The notes under the pieces were generated by a model. That model saw nothing but the letters and a program-made list of their open reading frames with translations, did no database searches and was not told where the DNA came from. A stretch of 9,078 nucleotides of DNA from Methylovulum sp. (GTDB taxonomy: Bacteria; Pseudomonadota; Gammaproteobacteria; Methylococcales; Methylomonadaceae). The stretch spans positions 1 through 9,078 of the forward strand of contig JAQTNZ010000065.1 in NCBI GenBank assembly GCA_028713595.1, read 5' to 3'. A program made the translations under genes and the position numbers. Positions 6,592 through 9,078 of this stretch are shown here, piece by piece. The stretch's first letter is position 1. Each line of letters begins with the position of its first letter.

Positions 6592-7184
6592 CAACGATCA
6601 AGCTTTACGGACATTTGCGCCAACAGTTCGGTGCAGTTTTTAATTTCGATATTGGCCGGATCAGCGAGGCCGTCAACGCCTTGGATTGTAACCTGCCGGG
6701 GTTTCGCGCCTATCTGCTTGCCCATTCTGAACCCGGTTATAGGATAGTGGTCGATGATGCCCCCGTTATGGCGTTGGAGGAGCTTAATTTTGCCGTGACC
6801 GTACACCGCACCATTAAGATAGTGCCTGTCGTGCAAGGCGCGGGTGATGGCAAAATCATCGGCCAGATTATTGTCGGCGTGGTGTTGGTGGCCTTGGCCG
6901 CGTTTGGTGGCGTGGCGGTGGCGGCGGAGTATTTGGGCGCCAGCGCCGCCACGGCCTCCAGCCTTTCGGTGGGGGTCGGTTTGGCTGGCCTGAGCATGGT
7001 AGCGGGCGGTGTCACGCAATTGTTAAGCTCCGTGCCGTCATCAGCCTCCCGTCAGGCAAACAATACGGTGTTTAATGGCGGCCAAGCGACCATCCAACAG
7101 GGGCTACGGGTGCCAATCTGCTATGGAACGATCATGGCCGAAGGCTTGCCCGTTTCGGTTAGGCTGGTGGTTGAAAATGGTTAA
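6585..7184 (+). CDS. I: Tail assembly protein I with ubiquitin-like N-terminal domain
   Basis: The 199-residue product fits the lambda tail protein I family (lambda gpI is 223 residues), needed for making the tail-tip initiator. Residues about 1-80 (TTIKLYGHLRQQFG ... HRTIKIVPVV) read as a beta-grasp, ubiquitin-like domain, as described for this family. It ends in VPVVQGAGDG at 80-89, recalling the C-terminal tails of MoaD/ThiS proteins. Two apolar, Gly/Ala-rich stretches follow (about 91-115 and 126-148), which could be membrane-active or buried helices. The C-terminal part has the family pattern NTVFNGGQATIQQGLRVPICYG (split here as 160-169 and 170-181). The gene overlaps K by 7 nt and J by 8 nt; no strong ribosome binding site precedes it, consistent with coupling. 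The substrate relationship with K is an inference from neighbourhood. Confidence 0.93.
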   Translation: MLTTIKLYGHLRQQFGAVFNFDIGRISEAVNALDCNLPGFRAYLLAHSEPGYRIVVDDAPVMALEELNFAVTVHRTIKIVPVVQGAGDGKIIGQIIVGVVLVALAAFGGVAVAAEYLGASAATASSLSVGVGLAGLSMVAGGVTQLLSSVPSSASRQANNTVFNGGQATIQQGLRVPICYGTIMAEGLPVSVRLVVENG

Positions 7185-9078
7185 GTTAGCAATACGCGGC
7201 GCGGGTGGCAAAAGTGGCGGCGGTGGCGGCCATGAGTCGGACGACACTTTATTTTCTAATGCGTACATTGAGTTGGTCGAGGCGGTTAGCGAGGGTGAAA
7301 TCGCCGGTTTGTTGTTGGGTTCGCAAAGCGTGTATTTGGACAGCGTACCGATAACGGCAGCCGATGGCACCCAAAACCACCAATGCGCTTGGGATCAGCG
7401 GTTTGGCTTGCAAAGCCAAGCGGCGTTTACGGCCATCCAGAACGTCAGCGCCGAGTTGGCTATCGGTGTCGAGGTGCAGGTCGATGTGCCGCATACTGAA
7501 ATCATTGACGACACCTCAGCCGATTATGCCGTGGTGACAATGGGCTTTCCGCGCATGATGACGATTGACGGCAGCGGCAATGTCAATGGTGCGCGGGTTG
7601 AGTTCAAGATTGAATGCCAAGACACCGGCACTACTGGTAGCCCCTACGTCTTGGTGTCAAGGAACACGCAGCGCACGGTCGGCGGTTATGACGGTGGCCA
7701 TGATTATTATGCCTCGCCAGCTTATGCGTTTTCCGCTGAAATCCATATAAATTCAAATTCGGGCGATCCGGTCGCCATTTTGTATTCAACGGACGGCGGC
7801 ACGTTTACAGCGTTGGAAACCGTGGAAATGGTGGCTAACAGCGGCCTCTTTTATTGGTGGCAATGGCCGTATTCGGCCACGACGGTCGTCAATTTTGATG
7901 AAGGCCAATATTATTTGCGGCTACCCGCCAACAGTTCGGTTGTCTGGTACAGCTTCACCGCCGCCGCCAATGCGGTCGTTGACGGCAAATGTGGCAGCCG
8001 CTACCAAAAACAGTACCGCTTCCCTTTGGCAGGTGTGGGGCCTTGGTCGGTGCGTGTGACCCGCATCACACCGACCAGCACCAGCGCCAAGCTATCGGAT
8101 CAGGTGTTTGTTGACAGTTTGCGTACCGAAACGGCGGTGCGCCTGATTTATCCCAACACTGCGCTGGTTTATCTGAAACTATTGGCGAAGGAATTCGGCA
8201 ACCCACCCGCCCGCCGCTATTTGCTTAAGGGCATTAAGGTGCTGGTGCCTGACAATTATGACCCGATGGGCCGCAGTTATGCGGGGCTATGGACAGGCGG
8301 CTTTAAGGTGGCCTGGACGGATAATCCGGCCTGGTGTTTTTATGACCTGTGCACCAACACCCGCTACGGGTTGGGTAACTATATTTCGCCGTCCGACATA
8401 GACAAATGGGCATTGTACAAAATCGCCCAGTATTGTGATGGCTTGGTCGATTCTGGCCGCCGCACGGATGGCGGGGCGGTGGTTTACGAGCCGCGTTTTA
8501 CGCTTAACGTCCAGATAAAAGACGGGATTGATGCTTACACTTTGCTGAAAAATTTGGCCTCGGTATTTAGGGGCATGGCGTATGTGGTGAATGGCTTGGT
8601 GACGGCCAGTTGCGATATGCCCAGCGATCCGGTGAAGCTATTTACACCCGCCAATGTTGTCAATGGCGCATTTGAGTTTACCGGATCAGGTGGCGTGGCA
8701 CGAAAATCGGTGGCCTTGGTGCAATGGGCAGACCCTTTCGACCATTACAACCTTAAGGTCGAATATGTTCCAGACCGCGCCAAAATTGCCCGTTATGGGG
8801 TTAATAATGACGAGGTGGTGGCGTTTGGCTGCACGTCACGCGGACAAGCCCACCGCCTGGGCAAGTGGATTTTAATCGATGGCGAAACCGTCACGTTTAG
8901 CGTCGGCCATGATGCCGCTTTGGTCAAACCGGGCGACATCATCCAGTGCATGATCCCTTTGCGCAACCAAGGCAAACGCCTGGGGGGGCGTGTCAAATCA
9001 ATCGATGGCAGCACTGTTGTTTTGGATTCGCCCATCACCCTGATGGCCGGCCATCGGTATATGTTGTATGTCGCTTTG
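7177..9078 (+). CDS. J: Host-specificity protein J, tail-tip hub and fibre (5' part, runs off right edge)
   Basis: The frame is open from ATG 7177 to the window edge, giving 634 residues of a protein that is over 1100 residues in lambda. J forms the central trimeric hub of the tail tip and, through its missing C-terminus, binds the outer-membrane receptor. Visible landmarks shared with lambda J are IELVEAVSEGEIAG (31-44), YPNTALV (325-331), NPAWCFYDLCTNTRYGLG (383-400), DIDKWALYKIAQYCDG (407-422), SDPVKLFTPANVVNGAF (483-499) and AFGCTSRGQAHRLGKW (549-564). The N-terminus is Gly-rich (GAGGKSGGGGGHE, 8-20), a common start for J. Residues about 168-272 form an aromatic-rich segment that lambda J seems to lack at this place. 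The ATG overlaps the I stop by 8 nt and has GGTGG at 7166-7170 upstream. The partial state is due only to the window edge; no frameshift is seen. Confidence 0.96.
   Translation, partial: MVKLAIRGAGGKSGGGGGHESDDTLFSNAYIELVEAVSEGEIAGLLLGSQSVYLDSVPITAADGTQNHQCAWDQRFGLQSQAAFTAIQNVSAELAIGVEVQVDVPHTEIIDDTSADYAVVTMGFPRMMTIDGSGNVNGARVEFKIECQDTGTTGSPYVLVSRNTQRTVGGYDGGHDYYASPAYAFSAEIHINSNSGDPVAILYSTDGGTFTALETVEMVANSGLFYWWQWPYSATTVVNFDEGQYYLRLPANSSVVWYSFTAAANAVVDGKCGSRYQKQYRFPLAGVGPWSVRVTRITPTSTSAKLSDQVFVDSLRTETAVRLIYPNTALVYLKLLAKEFGNPPARRYLLKGIKVLVPDNYDPMGRSYAGLWTGGFKVAWTDNPAWCFYDLCTNTRYGLGNYISPSDIDKWALYKIAQYCDGLVDSGRRTDGGAVVYEPRFTLNVQIKDGIDAYTLLKNLASVFRGMAYVVNGLVTASCDMPSDPVKLFTPANVVNGAFEFTGSGGVARKSVALVQWADPFDHYNLKVEYVPDRAKIARYGVNNDEVVAFGCTSRGQAHRLGKWILIDGETVTFSVGHDAALVKPGDIIQCMIPLRNQGKRLGGRVKSIDGSTVVLDSPITLMAGHRYMLYVAL

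Noticed and set aside
6918..6952. 9-bp inverted repeat in gene I (6918-6926 and 6944-6952).
   Set aside because: It falls in Gly/Ala codon repeats with a 17-nt loop, so chance pairing of GGN and GCN codons explains it.

Overview
This window is the tail module of a lambda-like siphophage, most likely a prophage in a Gram-negative, probably proteobacterial chromosome. Everything recognisable is on the + strand in the lambda tail order: end of an unidentified upstream gene, tape measure protein (TMP), minor tail proteins M and L, tail assembly proteins K and I, and the N-terminal 634 residues of host-specificity protein J, which runs off the right edge. The species cannot be named from these genes. 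By eye the base composition is moderately GC-rich. A large palindromic element just upstream of the TMP looks more like a host-type dispersed repeat than phage sequence, which favours an integrated prophage.

Layout: 1-110 is the 3' end of an upstream gene. 111-338 is non-coding and holds an imperfect long hairpin (122-254), a small hairpin (293-316) and the TMP ribosome binding site. 339-4829 is a 1496-residue TMP with an embedded soluble lytic transglycosylase domain. From 4829 to the right edge the genes are packed tightly: TMP/M overlap by 1 nt, M/L are 3 nt apart, L/K overlap by 4, K/I by 7 and I/J by 8. This implies one translationally coupled transcript.

The genes work together as follows. 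The TMP sets tail length and probably also loosens peptidoglycan during DNA entry. M, L, K, I and J belong to the tail-tip and initiator pathway on which the tube is built. L carries a four-cysteine pattern fitting a [4Fe-4S] site, K carries an intact JAMM metalloprotease motif plus an NlpC/P60 cysteine peptidase, I has a ubiquitin-like N-terminal part, and J is the central hub and receptor-binding fibre.

Most of the window is a recognisable, ordinary tail module, and I see no clear new system. The points most worth a second look are the long hairpin element inside the operon, an extra aromatic-rich segment of about 100 residues in J, strong perfect stems inside the TMP coding sequence, the hairpin next to the TMP start, and the JAMM/ubiquitin-like pairing of K and I.
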